A stretch of DNA of 64,000 nucleotides, from positions 1 through 64,000 of the forward strand of contig DUZJ01000003.1 in the NCBI GenBank assembly GCA_013349615.1. The letters are read 5' to 3'. This DNA is from Planctomycetota bacterium (GTDB lineage: Bacteria > Planctomycetota > Phycisphaerae > Sedimentisphaerales > Anaerobacaceae). The notes under the pieces were generated by a model that was not told the origin of the DNA, did no database searches, and saw nothing but the letters and a program-made list of their open reading frames with translations. This document shows, in pieces, positions 1 through 8,561 of the stretch. Both the position numbers and the translations under genes were made by a program. Each line of letters begins with the position of its first letter. The first letter of the stretch is position 1.

Positions 1-324
1 CAGAAGTGAAACGACCAGTGCCATCGCGTACAATATCCCGATAACCGCTTCGCGAGGTATTTCCCGACTTTTAGGCTTGATTAAGGCCAGCAGCAGCGAG
101 CCAAATAGTACAGCTACCATTGCAAATAAATAGGAAAAGCCTGAGCCGTATTTGATATGCAGAGCGACACCAACCAGGGCGCCAAAAGCAGCCAATTGGT
201 CTAAAACCAAGTCGGAAAATATCAGGGTACGCCTGATTATGTGAAGACCAATGTAAGTATGCAGCACCAAAACCACGGCGATTAAGACGAGCTGGCGTGA
301 AAACAGACCTACCGTCTCCGGCAT
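1..324 (-). CDS. Metal ABC transporter permease (ZnuB/MntB type), 3' part outside the window
   Basis: Inner-membrane permease of a zinc/manganese-type ABC importer. The 108 visible residues start MPETVGLFSRQLVL and contain hydrophobic segments at about residues 10-27, 38-55 and 60-80, with the IIRRTLIFSDLVLDQLAAFG stretch typical of the ABC-3 permease family. The ATG is at 324-322. The C-terminus lies beyond the left edge. It is the last visible gene of a minus-strand operon, 100 bases after the substrate-binding protein gene. The ATPase gene is not seen and probably follows outside the window. Family assignment is firm; the metal is not determined. Confidence 0.85.
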   Translation of the reverse strand, partial: MPETVGLFSRQLVLIAVVLVLHTYIGLHIIRRTLIFSDLVLDQLAAFGALVGVALHIKYGSGFSYLFAMVAVLFGSLLLALIKPKSREIPREAVIGILYAMALVVSLL

Positions 325-424
325 TATCGATGTCCTTCCCGACTCAGCGAGACCACACTTTTAGCACAGTGCAAAGTGAGAATCCCACCCAGACATTTAG
401 CCAATCTCTTAAAATATCTTCTTC

Positions 425-1477
425 TTAGCTGCCTTCAGCAGCTTTTATCAGCCCGTCAGTCCAGTAATCGACAAGCTCAAAGTAATCGTCGATACCCGGA
501 GCGCCGCCTACGAACAGCGGCACTATGACTGCCTTTGCGCCGGTTCTATCGGCCACGATCCTGACCTTTTGCTCATCAAAGTAGTTTGCGGCCAGTATAA
601 TACGAATATCTCTTTTACGCATCATGTTTACCAGCTTGGTCACATGTTTCAGTGACGGTGGTATGCCCGGCTTGGTTTCGATGCTGCCCGCTTCTTCGAG
701 TCCGAACAGATCGATGAAGTAAGACCAGTTTTTATGGTAGACAATGATGGGGCTCCCGCGCAAAGGAAGCATCTTCTTCATCCAGCCGCCAAGTTTATCG
801 ATTAAAGGTTTCCCCTGGAATTTATTTTGTTGCAAAAACTCGATTAGCTTGTTTTGTTGCGCCAGTCTGCAGAGGGTATTGCCTCCAAGCAACTTAACTA
901 ATTCTTCGCCAAACATGCGCATGTCCATTTCATCATGCAGTTTCTTGAGGTTCTCTTCATAGATATCCTTTCCTTCAGGGTCGTTTTTGATCAGTCCGAT
1001 GGCAATATTGCGAGCAATCTTCTTTGTGTTAATGGGACTGGTGTTAAGATGTGGGTTGCCAAATATGTGGACATCACCTTCAATTTGTGAAATAACCTTG
1101 GGTATTTCTACAAGTTTTATGCCTTGTGAGACCGCCACATAGCCAACTTCGCCACTGACGACCTGTTTGTTGCCAGACTTGTTGATTACAGTTGGCAGCC
1201 ACATTTCCAAGTCGAGGCCCGTGGAAATCAGCACGTCAGCATCCCTTACCATTTGTACAAAGGATGGCTTAGGCCTGATGTGATGGGGGTCCTGAACGCT
1301 ATGGACAATAGAATCAACAGTAATCCGCTCACCGCCAATAGCTTTTGTCAACACAGCGTAGTCCGGTAAAGTTGCTACAATGTGCAAACGTGAATTCTTT
1401 TCTGCCGCCGCATTTTCAAAGGAGCAAAACGTCAGCGCAACCAATATGGACAAAATTAAACAGGTTCTTCTTCTCAT
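425..1477 (-). CDS. Periplasmic metal-binding protein of an ABC transporter (ZnuA/TroA family)
   Basis: 350-residue solute-binding protein that delivers a divalent metal to the adjacent permease. A signal peptide covers about residues 1-25 (MRRRTCLILSILVALTF). Likely metal ligands match the family pattern: His65/66 in DPHHIRPKP, His143 in GNPHL, His248 in IVYHKNW and Asp330/331 in APGIDDYF. The long His-rich loop of many ZnuA proteins is absent, so zinc, manganese and iron all remain possible. A strong AAAAGGAGG ribosome-binding site precedes the ATG. It sits 20 bases downstream of the outer-membrane protein gene in the same operon. Confidence 0.88.
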   Translation of the reverse strand: MRRRTCLILSILVALTFCSFENAAAEKNSRLHIVATLPDYAVLTKAIGGERITVDSIVHSVQDPHHIRPKPSFVQMVRDADVLISTGLDLEMWLPTVINKSGNKQVVSGEVGYVAVSQGIKLVEIPKVISQIEGDVHIFGNPHLNTSPINTKKIARNIAIGLIKNDPEGKDIYEENLKKLHDEMDMRMFGEELVKLLGGNTLCRLAQQNKLIEFLQQNKFQGKPLIDKLGGWMKKMLPLRGSPIIVYHKNWSYFIDLFGLEEAGSIETKPGIPPSLKHVTKLVNMMRKRDIRIILAANYFDEQKVRIVADRTGAKAVIVPLFVGGAPGIDDYFELVDYWTDGLIKAAEGS

Positions 1478-1497
1478 AATAATAGCCTCCTTTTAGT

Positions 1498-2922
1498 TTA
1501 GTACCGTTCGTGCTTATGCGGGCCGGCGGCAAAAATCGCCTGGAACCACAGTATATTTTCCGGCTTCTCCATACCCGAGCCATCTGCATAGTCATACTCA
1601 AGGCGAAACTTAACAAATTCGCTCTGCCACCAGGTTACATACGGGCATATTTGCCACCGATAGGCATCATCAGCAGTATAGGCCAACGGCGCCAGAGAAG
1701 CATCTGTTACGTTAGCGTAACCTTTGCTGTCCGGCTTATAGTAATCGTATCTGATTCCGACGTCCAGGTTTCGGGCTGCTTTTGTCTGCAGATAGCTGTA
1801 ACCGCCCCAGGCCTGCAAATTGTCTCTTCCGGAATTGTCCGGGGCCATGATGTCTCGATTGAGAAGATATACTTCGCTGCGCCATTCCACGTTGCGATAG
1901 AGCGCCCGGTCTGCAGGTTCCCAGAGAACAGAAAGGTCTGCCCCGAATACCTGGGTTCCCAGGGCATCATATTCCGTTTCGAGTGCTTTTGCTTTTTCCA
2001 CATTCCATCTATCGTTCCAGCCAAACAGGCCGCTCAGGCCAAACTCCAGATACGTGTCTCTGGAAAGATCTCGATAGTTCTTGTAGTGGAGAAGCAAGGA
2101 GGGATTGCCCAATGTGTCTCCGCCGAACAGCCGTTCATTTTCAGTATTTGTGAGTTGAACAACCAATCCCTGATGGGCCTTGCCCCACTTGGGTAGTATC
2201 CACTCCAGAGATGCGCCCGTTTGATTGAGACCTTCGTCACCGAAGATATTACGCAGGGCTAAAGGATATTCGACCTGATCGATTGCATCTTCATGCCAGC
2301 GGTTGACTACCCCAAACTGCTGACGGAATCTACCCAGGTCGAGATTGGCGTTTTCGAACATTGAGAAACGCGTAAAATAAATCTCTTCAAGGTGAATCTC
2401 TTCATCATGTATATGTGCGGTAGCTTTCAACCTCGAAAAGGGGTCAAGATAGGATTGAAAATTCAGTTCGAGACCTCTCATGGAAGCATCCGTACGTTTT
2501 CTCGTTCCGGATTGGTGCCTGTAGTAACCGAGAAAATCCCCTGAGACGCTGATTTCCGGATTAAGCTTTTGCAGACTAAGTCCCCCAAACTTAAAAACAG
2601 TTTCCTCCGGTGTTTTCTCTTCTTCCTCTTCGCCGGCCGTGCTCTCGGCTAACTTGCGCAGATAATCGGCTTCTTCCTCAGCTTTGACCTCCTCAGTAAC
2701 AGGGGGAGGGGGGCTGAGCTTCTCGATTTGTTCTTTTAACGCCTTGATTTCATTCTCGTGCTTACTTTTCATTTCATCCATCTGACGCTTCAGTTCGAGC
2801 ATCTGCTGCTTAAGCTCCGTAAGCTCGGTGTTCTCCGTCTCCTTATTCTGGGCAAGACCCAAACTGGGAAAACCTATCATTACGAGAAAGAGGACTATGC
2901 ACGCCATTTTTTTAACTTGCAT
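1498..2922 (-). CDS. Outer-membrane beta-barrel protein with N-terminal coiled coil, in a metal-uptake operon
   Basis: 474 residues. A signal peptide (about 1-24, ending GLAQ) is followed by a heptad-rich coiled coil at about 28-70 (ELKQQMLELKRQMDEMKSKH), a Pro/Glu-rich linker at 72-105, and then about 360 residues of alternating aromatic and polar segments typical of a porin-like barrel (YLEFGLSG, VGIRYDYY). The last segment, FRLEYDYADGSG, resembles barrel strands. The coiled coil probably spans the periplasm or contacts peptidoglycan, as in S-layer-homology porins; this is inference. Its place directly before the metal-binding protein suggests that it passes the metal across the outer membrane. 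An AGGGAG ribosome-binding site precedes the ATG. Confidence 0.72.
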   Translation of the reverse strand: MQVKKMACIVLFLVMIGFPSLGLAQNKETENTELTELKQQMLELKRQMDEMKSKHENEIKALKEQIEKLSPPPPVTEEVKAEEEADYLRKLAESTAGEEEEEKTPEETVFKFGGLSLQKLNPEISVSGDFLGYYRHQSGTRKRTDASMRGLELNFQSYLDPFSRLKATAHIHDEEIHLEEIYFTRFSMFENANLDLGRFRQQFGVVNRWHEDAIDQVEYPLALRNIFGDEGLNQTGASLEWILPKWGKAHQGLVVQLTNTENERLFGGDTLGNPSLLLHYKNYRDLSRDTYLEFGLSGLFGWNDRWNVEKAKALETEYDALGTQVFGADLSVLWEPADRALYRNVEWRSEVYLLNRDIMAPDNSGRDNLQAWGGYSYLQTKAARNLDVGIRYDYYKPDSKGYANVTDASLAPLAYTADDAYRWQICPYVTWWQSEFVKFRLEYDYADGSGMEKPENILWFQAIFAAGPHKHERY

Positions 2923-3046
2923 ATTTACATCTCCCTTTTGAGAGCTGACACATTAGCCAGAGTACACAGAGTTTCCTGGGTTTGAGCGGTTGTTTTTATT
3001 CACTGGCCGTGCCGCGTCTTATGTTTTAAGACCTAAGATTAAATTT

Positions 3047-3071
3047 GCACCAGAGTATTGATACTCTGTGC
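3047..3071 (-). other. Intercistronic hairpin in the metal-uptake operon
   Basis: The stretch contains the perfect inverted repeat CAGAGTAT-TG-ATACTCTG at 3051-3068, extended by GCA/TGC with a one-base bulge. It lies just after the stop of the small upstream gene and before the barrel-protein gene. No T-tract follows on the minus strand, so an mRNA-processing or attenuation role is as likely as termination. Confidence 0.5.
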
Positions 3072-3076
3072 CCGCA

Positions 3077-3424
3077 TTAAGAAGTGCCGGCTGATGGGGG
3101 GGCGCGTAAGAGGAATGAGTAGGCCCGCTCATTGTGATTTACAACCGTCAAATGCTGTAAGGGTTGAGAAATAACCGGGGATTCAATCTTGAGCAAGACC
3201 GGGCCATGGTTTACTTCGGTCGACTTGAAGGTGGCTGAGAACATACAAGCCAGACACGGCCCGTGAGAGGATAAATCGTTTTGCGTGTCCGTTTTTATTG
3301 CGCCAAGAACACAGCCTTCATTGTGAAATAGTTCAATTGTGAAGATTACAATCAGATAGAAGGCAACGACCGCAACCGACTCCACCTGATGAATCCTGGA
3401 ATGTTTTTTTGAAAAAGCGAACAT
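3077..3424 (-). CDS. Small Cys/His-containing membrane protein, first gene of the metal-uptake operon (DUF2946-like)
   Basis: 115 residues from the ATG at 3424; an upstream TTG at 3466 would add 14 residues but is a weaker choice. One hydrophobic segment lies at about 15-33 (VAVVAFYLIVIFTIELFHNE). It is followed by HNEGC, then CLACMF, and a C-terminal LRAPPS. The His-Cys-CxxC-RAPPS pattern resembles the DUF2946 family found near metal-uptake genes. This is a tentative match. It lies directly behind the operon promoter, so a role in metal sensing or handling is inferred from position only. Confidence 0.55.
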   Translation of the reverse strand: MFAFSKKHSRIHQVESVAVVAFYLIVIFTIELFHNEGCVLGAIKTDTQNDLSSHGPCLACMFSATFKSTEVNHGPVLLKIESPVISQPLQHLTVVNHNERAYSFLLRAPPSAGTS

Positions 3425-3481
3425 ATTTTTCTGACCACTTCCGACGGTTTCCCAATCTTGCGCCAAATCATGTAAAGAGTG

Positions 3482-3510
3482 ATTCTATACACGTCGGTGT
3501 GTTATGTCAA
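3482..3510 (-). promoter_or_regulatory. Sigma-70-type promoter of the metal-uptake operon with a palindromic spacer
   Basis: Read on the minus strand: TTGACA (3510-3505), a 17-base spacer, then TAGAAT (3487-3482). The -35 box is perfect and the -10 box near-consensus. The spacer contains the imperfect palindrome ACACCGACGTGT, a plausible operator for a metal-responsive repressor. No known Fur, Zur or MntR box could be matched. The expected start of transcription is near 3475, about 50 bases before the ATG at 3424. Confidence 0.65.
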
Positions 3511-3623
3511 CGTTTGTCTAACTAAAATCTGGCTTTCCTGGAAAAATCTTTGATAAAGTCCTTGAGAAAAACGGCAGGACCTTCGATTTCAGCCTTTTCC
3601 ACAGCCAAAATCCCCTGTATTTC

Positions 3624-3726
3624 AGCCACAAAGGCACCAAGACACGAAAGTTTGGATATATTTGTCTGTTAACTTCTAACTTTCTTTCATTTTTTAATGT
3701 CTTTGTGCCTTCGTGTCTTCGTGGCT
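3624..3726. repeat. Inverted repeat of the CTTTGTGCCTTCGTG family
   Basis: Left arm 3624-3650 (AGCCACAAAGGCACCAAG...) and right arm 3701-3726 (CTTTGTGCCTTCGTGTCTTC...) are imperfect reverse complements. Related sequence recurs at 29684-29754 and 42073-42104, so this is a dispersed family. Confidence 0.6.
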
Positions 3727-3759
3727 AATCCTTAAATGGCGAATTGGGGTCACAAGCCA

Positions 3760-3840
3760 CCCCGCACCAATTGCGTCAAGGTTCAGTATGAATGTTGATT
3801 TCCAGTAGCTGATAGGTTGTGTGTGGGAATTGGTGCGGGG
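3760..3840. repeat. Palindromic repeat, CCCGCACCAA family, copy 1
   Basis: Perfect 13-base arms CCCCGCACCAATT (3760-3772) and AATTGGTGCGGGG (3828-3840) enclose 55 bases. The same arms occur at 27951-27994, 37752-37793 and, degraded, at 57501-57570. Confidence 0.75.
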
Positions 3841-4027
3841 CTAATTCCACCTGCCTGCGATATAATTGGGCACAGATGAATGGAGCGGTGAACCGGCGGA
3901 TTATAAAATGTGATTATACCCCCGACTAAATCAGTCTCCCTGCTCGACGACACACCACTACTACTCTGCGAAGCAGCGCTTCGCTGCGAAGTACGAGCTG
4001 ACAGTCTGCTACATCTGCAAGCACACT

Positions 4028-4462
4028 TCAAGACTCATCATCTTGTAACTTGGAACAAGCAGCAATACGAACCAGGGAACCTTCAGGGGGCATGTTCTCG
4101 AAGCGTACTCTAAATCTCTTGAAGCCTCGGAATTTGCCAATAATACGTCTTGGCACATAGACCTCTGAAGAGTGGGCCTCGTCCAACACGGTTCCATCAG
4201 GGGACAATAATGTAACGCAGACCTCTGTCTTGATAGGTAAGCCGACCCGGTCACGTCGCCTTAAAACTCCGGTTACTACAAAACCCTTTTCATCCTCGTA
4301 TACGTCACTCCAGGCGACGTAAACCTTCCCGGAAGCCTTCTTTTCCAAGTTAAGCGAGCCGCTATCTATGAGGTCTACTCGATTGGCGCCACATCCTGCT
4401 AAAAAGACAACCGAGCAGACAAGAGCGATCCCAACTACTGAGCTAATAAGTTCTTTTTTCAT
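4028..4462 (-). CDS. Hypothetical lipoprotein
   Basis: 144 residues, starting MKKELISSVVGIALVCSV with a lipobox LAGC at about residues 21-24, so the mature protein is probably lipid-anchored at Cys24. The start at 4462 is preferred over an in-frame start 36 bases upstream because it opens a clean lipoprotein signal and has AGGAT upstream. The mature part is a small predicted beta-rich domain (KVYVAWSDVYEDEKGFVVTG) with no family I recognise. It stands alone between the metal operon and the esterase gene, transcribed in the same direction as both. Confidence 0.7.
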   Translation of the reverse strand: MKKELISSVVGIALVCSVVFLAGCGANRVDLIDSGSLNLEKKASGKVYVAWSDVYEDEKGFVVTGVLRRRDRVGLPIKTEVCVTLLSPDGTVLDEAHSSEVYVPRRIIGKFRGFKRFRVRFENMPPEGSLVRIAACSKLQDDES

Positions 4463-4945
4463 CACAAAACATCCTAAAGGATATAACCGTATTCCCAATT
4501 AACATTAGTTCAATTACATTCCGGAACTCCTTTTGCTCAGTATACCACAATTGAGTGAGAAATACAAGCATCTATTAGTCTGTTTTCCATCAAATTTCCT
4601 CTTAAAGAAACTATATTTGTTTAACTCAAACCCTATAACCGCGTCAACAGTTAACCTCAATAAATACGGAAAATGCCCTATAATTATTATGCACGGCAAG
4701 TCTGAGATTGCTTAAATATCAGTCCGGCTGTTCAGTGCATTGCCAACCCGGGCGCCGACATCCCAGTTAGTGATGCCGTAGTGCTGGGTGTTCGAAAAGC
4801 AGATGCAGTATTAAAGGATTCAGAAACTCAACAGAGCACGGACAGCACCCAAACACATCTCTAACATCTCCCTGCTGACCCTGTGACGGACTACCTCACT
4901 ACGCCATCTCCAGCTCCACAAATCTTTGGCCTAACTTGAGAATGA
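4463..4945. other. Gene-free region
   Basis: I see no supportable gene, RNA or strong repeat here. Short open frames on both strands lack ribosome-binding sites and protein-like composition. Confidence 0.5.
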
Positions 4946-5908
4946 TTAATTCATCCAGTCCGAATCCTTCCCCTTGATAACCTTTATGATACTTTTACCA
5001 AGGGCATCACCGATGAGAAAATAACTCTCCGCATTGCCACACCAATGGTGGCCATGATTTACATTAGGTGACTGTTGAGGCTCGCGCCAGAAGTCGTGGG
5101 TAATGACAAAGGCAGCGTTCTCGATCTGTTCGGCACCCTTCTTCTGGGCCTTTCTAAAAGCCGCCATATTGCCGCCGGCCTTAGGCCCTCCATTGCCGAG
5201 CTCACCAATAACAACGGGCAGATTAGGCGACTTGAATTCTTTACGTAAGTCTTTCACCAGGTTGATTAGATTCTTGTCATATTCCGGTATCGCCTTGGAT
5301 TCGCACATATCGTTCCAGCCCTGCATCCAGACAAAGCCCGCAATCTCATAGCCCCGCCCGGCCAGCTCAGGAAAATTCTTTTCCATGTTATCGAGGGCCT
5401 TATGAATATCTTCCAGCATCAGCTCGTAAAACTGCCCAACCGTCCCCCCTGAGCTGGGCGGCCGGAAATCCTTAAAGAGACTCTTGCCGCCCCACGCGGT
5501 CTTTATGAGCAGCACCGGCCCGGCGTAATAATCGCCCACGAGATGACCGAACTGTAGCTCGGGGCCAATATGGCTTGTGCCGCCATAACCTGTGTATCCG
5601 ATAGTAAGTCCACCGCTTCGGTTTCTAAATGTTATCTTGACATCATCACGAACAACCCATTCGCCTTTTTCGTTTTTAAGGTGCTTATATAGGTGGGCCT
5701 TTTTCGGATCTTTCATAGTATTGACAAGGTTTCCCTTGCCGCCGTTGTAGTACCGCGGATGGTCCATAGAAACAACCCCCTGGCCTTCCATATTTGATTG
5801 GCCCGCAAGCAGAAACACTTTGACCGGGCTCTTTGATTCCGGTAGTCTGTCAGCGTAGGTGCAGCCCAAAAGACAGAGAGCTAAGACTATAAGTGACACA
5901 TTCTTCAT
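4946..5908 (-). CDS. Sialate O-acetylesterase-like lipoprotein (SASA/DUF303, CE6-type)
   Basis: 320 residues. The family is recognised by the block I motif LLAGQSNMEGQG near residue 35, which carries the catalytic serine of SGNH-type carbohydrate esterases. The GYTGYGGTSHIGPELQFG stretch and HGHHWCG near the C-terminus, which would carry the catalytic His, also fit. The N-terminus MKNVSLIVLALCLLGC is a lipoprotein signal. An AAAGGAG ribosome-binding site precedes the ATG at 5908, which is preferred over one 15 bases upstream. It probably removes acetyl groups from a complex glycan at the cell surface, and fits the carbohydrate genes that follow at 6486. The exact substrate is unknown. Confidence 0.82.
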   Translation of the reverse strand: MKNVSLIVLALCLLGCTYADRLPESKSPVKVFLLAGQSNMEGQGVVSMDHPRYYNGGKGNLVNTMKDPKKAHLYKHLKNEKGEWVVRDDVKITFRNRSGGLTIGYTGYGGTSHIGPELQFGHLVGDYYAGPVLLIKTAWGGKSLFKDFRPPSSGGTVGQFYELMLEDIHKALDNMEKNFPELAGRGYEIAGFVWMQGWNDMCESKAIPEYDKNLINLVKDLRKEFKSPNLPVVIGELGNGGPKAGGNMAAFRKAQKKGAEQIENAAFVITHDFWREPQQSPNVNHGHHWCGNAESYFLIGDALGKSIIKVIKGKDSDWMN

Positions 5909-6265
5909 AAAAACTCCTTTCAACCTGAGTAACCTGTATGAGCCAATGTAGATTACAATAACATCCGCCAGGAATCAAGAACAAGATAACAAGCACAAGG
6001 TACCACATCAACATTCATTCACATACGAGTCCTGCTCCCACCTCCCGGATAACTCCTTTAACATCTCCCTGCCCCGGCACCTATTTTGGGTTATAATATA
6101 CGCATCTACCAAAATAATATCAAAATGGCTGCATAATTAGTTCTCAAAATAAGTGCGGGGTTTCTCCTGCCGCCCTAACCGCACTCTGGGCAGGTCAAAG
6201 CAATTCCGATGAAAATACATTGGAATTCTGCTCCGAGATATGTTAGCTTCTAATGGTTTCGGTAG

Positions 6266-6285
6266 GGGCGGTTCGCGAACCGCCC
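6266..6285. repeat. 20-base perfect palindrome
   Basis: GGGCGGTTCGCGAACCGCCC is its own reverse complement. Sequences of this kind are common as dispersed palindromes in bacterial genomes. No second copy was noticed in this window. Confidence 0.6.
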
Positions 6286-6318
6286 GTACTTCCCAGTGAC
6301 AATGTCAAAAAATTATAT

Positions 6319-6390
6319 GCGGGTGTTACGACCGGATCCAGGCCCTGGTGCGTTTTTTAGCCCGTGGAGGTTCGATTCCTCCCGCCCGCA
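6319..6390 (+). pseudogene. Decayed tRNA-Leu (CAG) lacking the D arm
   Basis: The 3' half is a good tRNA: T arm GGAGG-TTCGATT-CCTCC, acceptor GCGGGTG/CGCCCGC (seven pairs including one wobble) and discriminator A. The long variable region (TGCGTTTTTTAGCCCGT) marks the leucine class. The anticodon arm reads CCGGA-TCCAGGC-CCTGG, keeping a CAG anticodon, but the universal U33 is C and the innermost stem pair is mismatched. Only about six bases stand where the D arm should be, a deletion of roughly 14 bases. No CCA is encoded. It is therefore best read as a pseudogene. An integration-generated remnant is possible. Confidence 0.6.
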
Positions 6391-6485
6391 GTTGTTTATT
6401 GGATACAAATGACAGGAATAAGCAAAATCAAGCTTTGCAAATCATATCCTCTGTCACAAGGAAATTTAATTTGGAAAGGAAAAAC

Positions 6486-8534
6486 ATGCTTTGTAAGAGA
6501 CTCACAATTATAGCACTATTGACTTTAATTATCAGTACACCCACAAAAGCTCAATCAAACAAAAATCCCAAAGCCACTTTTTTCGTTGCAACAAACGGAA
6601 ACAACTCCTGGTCGGGCAAATTACCGGCACCGAACAGGCAAAAGACCGATGGCCCTTTTGCAACTATCGCAAGAGCCAGAAACGCAGTACGCCTGCTTAA
6701 GGCAAAGCGCTCTATCACCAGGCCCGTAACTATTATGATACGAGGTGGAACGTATTTCCTTGGCGACACACTTATTTTTACCCCACAGGACAGCGGCACA
6801 AAGACCTGCCCGATTACGTATACTGCCTATCCCGGCGAAAAGCCCATCGTTAGCGGCGGAAGAAAAATCGCCGGGCCCTGGAAAAATTACAAGGACAAAA
6901 TCCTCGTCTGCACCGTCAGGCAGGTAAAAGATGACAAGTGGACTTTCAGACAACTCTTTGTTGACGGAAAAAGACAACGCCGCTCCCGCATTCCAAACAC
7001 CAGCTTTTACAAAATGGAAAAGCCAATAGACAGAATTGCCTTTAAATATAAAGAAGGCAATTTCAAAAAATGGCAAAATCTAAATGTGGCCGAAGTCATA
7101 GTCTGCCACTCCTGGAACGAATCACGCCTTCTCGTTTCCGAATTAGACCGGCAGCAAAGAATCGTAAGGTTCGTTGACGCAAAAGCCCGACACGCTATCA
7201 ACTGGTCAGGCGCCACACTCAATCAATACTACATAGAGAACGTCCTTGAAGGCCTGGATGAGCCCTGCGAATGGTTTTTGGACAGGCATAAAGGGAAGCT
7301 GTACTATTGGCCTACTAAGAAAATGGAGGATTTGGAAGTCATAGCGCCTTTCTTGAATCAGCTTATGAGGTTTCAAGGCAACGCAAAAAAGAACGAGCAT
7401 GTTCAATACATTAATATCACCGGCCTAACATTTTCTGACGCCGACTGGATACTGCCCGAAAAAGGTTATCCCGATTGCGGCGACGTTGGTGACATCGTCG
7501 AACCGTCAGCCATAACGCTCGATGGTGTTCGTTATTGTACGTTCAGGGACAATCTCGTAAAAAACGTCGGCACCTACGCCATCGAAGTAAACGGCTATGG
7601 CAACCGAATTGTCGGCAATGAAATTTTCGATGTCGGAAGCGGCGGCATCATAACTCGAAATTTCAGCACCGAACACAACATAATTTCCTACAATCACATA
7701 CACCATTGTGGAATAGTCTATCACAGTGCCGTCGGAATCAACATTGACGATGGCGGAGGCACAATCTCACACAACCTCATTCACGACATGCCCCATTCCG
7801 GTATATATACGCGTCACTGGTCTACCAAAACTCAACCCTTAGGCCGAAGAAACCAGGAACAAGGGCTTGTCATCGAATACAACGAAATATATAACTGTTC
7901 TCAGATACTCGACGACAACGCCGGCATCTTCGTCCGCGACTCCGACATAACCATAAGAAATAACCTCATTCACGATGTCTATTGCCAGGGTCGCTGTCCC
8001 GGATGGGGAATATATCTCGGCTGTGAAACCAGAAACACCAGCGTAGCCAATAACGTCGTTTATAGAACAACCGAATCAGTTCACGTCTGGTACAAAAACA
8101 GAAACATTACCCTCGAAAATAACATCTTCATAGACGGCAAGAGAACCCAGATAAATTATCAAAATCCCAGGAACATGCGCCATGAGAACATAAAGTTCCT
8201 GCGCAACATCATTTATTTTTCAGACCCTGCTGCATCTCTTTTCAGAATAAGTGGCACAAGGTCGCTCCCGGTAGAATCGGACTACAATATCTTCTTCTGT
8301 CCCGGCGAGTGTATATGCCGTGACGCGGTCATCCAGGGGATGCCGGGCATTGATACCTGGGAAAAATGGCAGGAGGCCGACTTCGATATTCATTCGGTTG
8401 TCGACGACCCATTATTTCTGGATGCCGCAAACGATGTTTATTTCTTGGACACAAATTCGCCCGCCTTCGAAGTGGGATTTAAACCCATCGACTTGTCCAC
8501 GGTCGGTTTAAGAGGCAACGAGCAAAAATACTAA
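6486..8534 (+). CDS. Secreted right-handed parallel beta-helix protein (polysaccharide lyase/hydrolase-like)
   Basis: 682 residues from the ATG at 6486, with AAAGGA six bases upstream. The signal peptide ends at about STPTKAQS. Residues 30-110 (FFVATNGNNSWSGKL, GPFATIARARNAV, IRGGTYFL) form the typical N-terminal opening of planctomycete and Bacteroides beta-helix proteins. From about 300 onward repeated NxI/NxV turns (NRIVGNEIFDVGSGGI, NIISYNHIHHCG, LVIEYNEIYNCS, NNVVYRTT) form the helix rungs. The fold is shared by pectate lyases and many glycosidases, so the substrate cannot be told. It heads a plus-strand run of carbohydrate genes, 27 bases before the DUF4838 gene. Confidence 0.85.
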   Translation: MLCKRLTIIALLTLIISTPTKAQSNKNPKATFFVATNGNNSWSGKLPAPNRQKTDGPFATIARARNAVRLLKAKRSITRPVTIMIRGGTYFLGDTLIFTPQDSGTKTCPITYTAYPGEKPIVSGGRKIAGPWKNYKDKILVCTVRQVKDDKWTFRQLFVDGKRQRRSRIPNTSFYKMEKPIDRIAFKYKEGNFKKWQNLNVAEVIVCHSWNESRLLVSELDRQQRIVRFVDAKARHAINWSGATLNQYYIENVLEGLDEPCEWFLDRHKGKLYYWPTKKMEDLEVIAPFLNQLMRFQGNAKKNEHVQYINITGLTFSDADWILPEKGYPDCGDVGDIVEPSAITLDGVRYCTFRDNLVKNVGTYAIEVNGYGNRIVGNEIFDVGSGGIITRNFSTEHNIISYNHIHHCGIVYHSAVGINIDDGGGTISHNLIHDMPHSGIYTRHWSTKTQPLGRRNQEQGLVIEYNEIYNCSQILDDNAGIFVRDSDITIRNNLIHDVYCQGRCPGWGIYLGCETRNTSVANNVVYRTTESVHVWYKNRNITLENNIFIDGKRTQINYQNPRNMRHENIKFLRNIIYFSDPAASLFRISGTRSLPVESDYNIFFCPGECICRDAVIQGMPGIDTWEKWQEADFDIHSVVDDPLFLDAANDVYFLDTNSPAFEVGFKPIDLSTVGLRGNEQKY

Positions 8535-8561
8535 CGGCAACACTGCTGGTTCTAAAATGAA

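Larger units (their letters stand above)
3425..4027. other. Intergenic region with promoter and two palindromic repeats
   Basis: Apart from the promoter at 3482-3510 and the inverted repeats at 3624-3726 and 3760-3840, this region holds no convincing gene. The open frames in it are short and made of repeat sequence. Confidence 0.6.
5909..6485. other. Intergenic region between divergent esterase and beta-helix genes
   Basis: It contains a TATAAT-like sequence near 6095, an imperfect hairpin at about 6201-6227 (AATTCCGATG...CATTGGAATT), the 20-base palindrome at 6266-6285 and the decayed tRNA at 6319-6390. No protein gene is seen. Confidence 0.55.
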
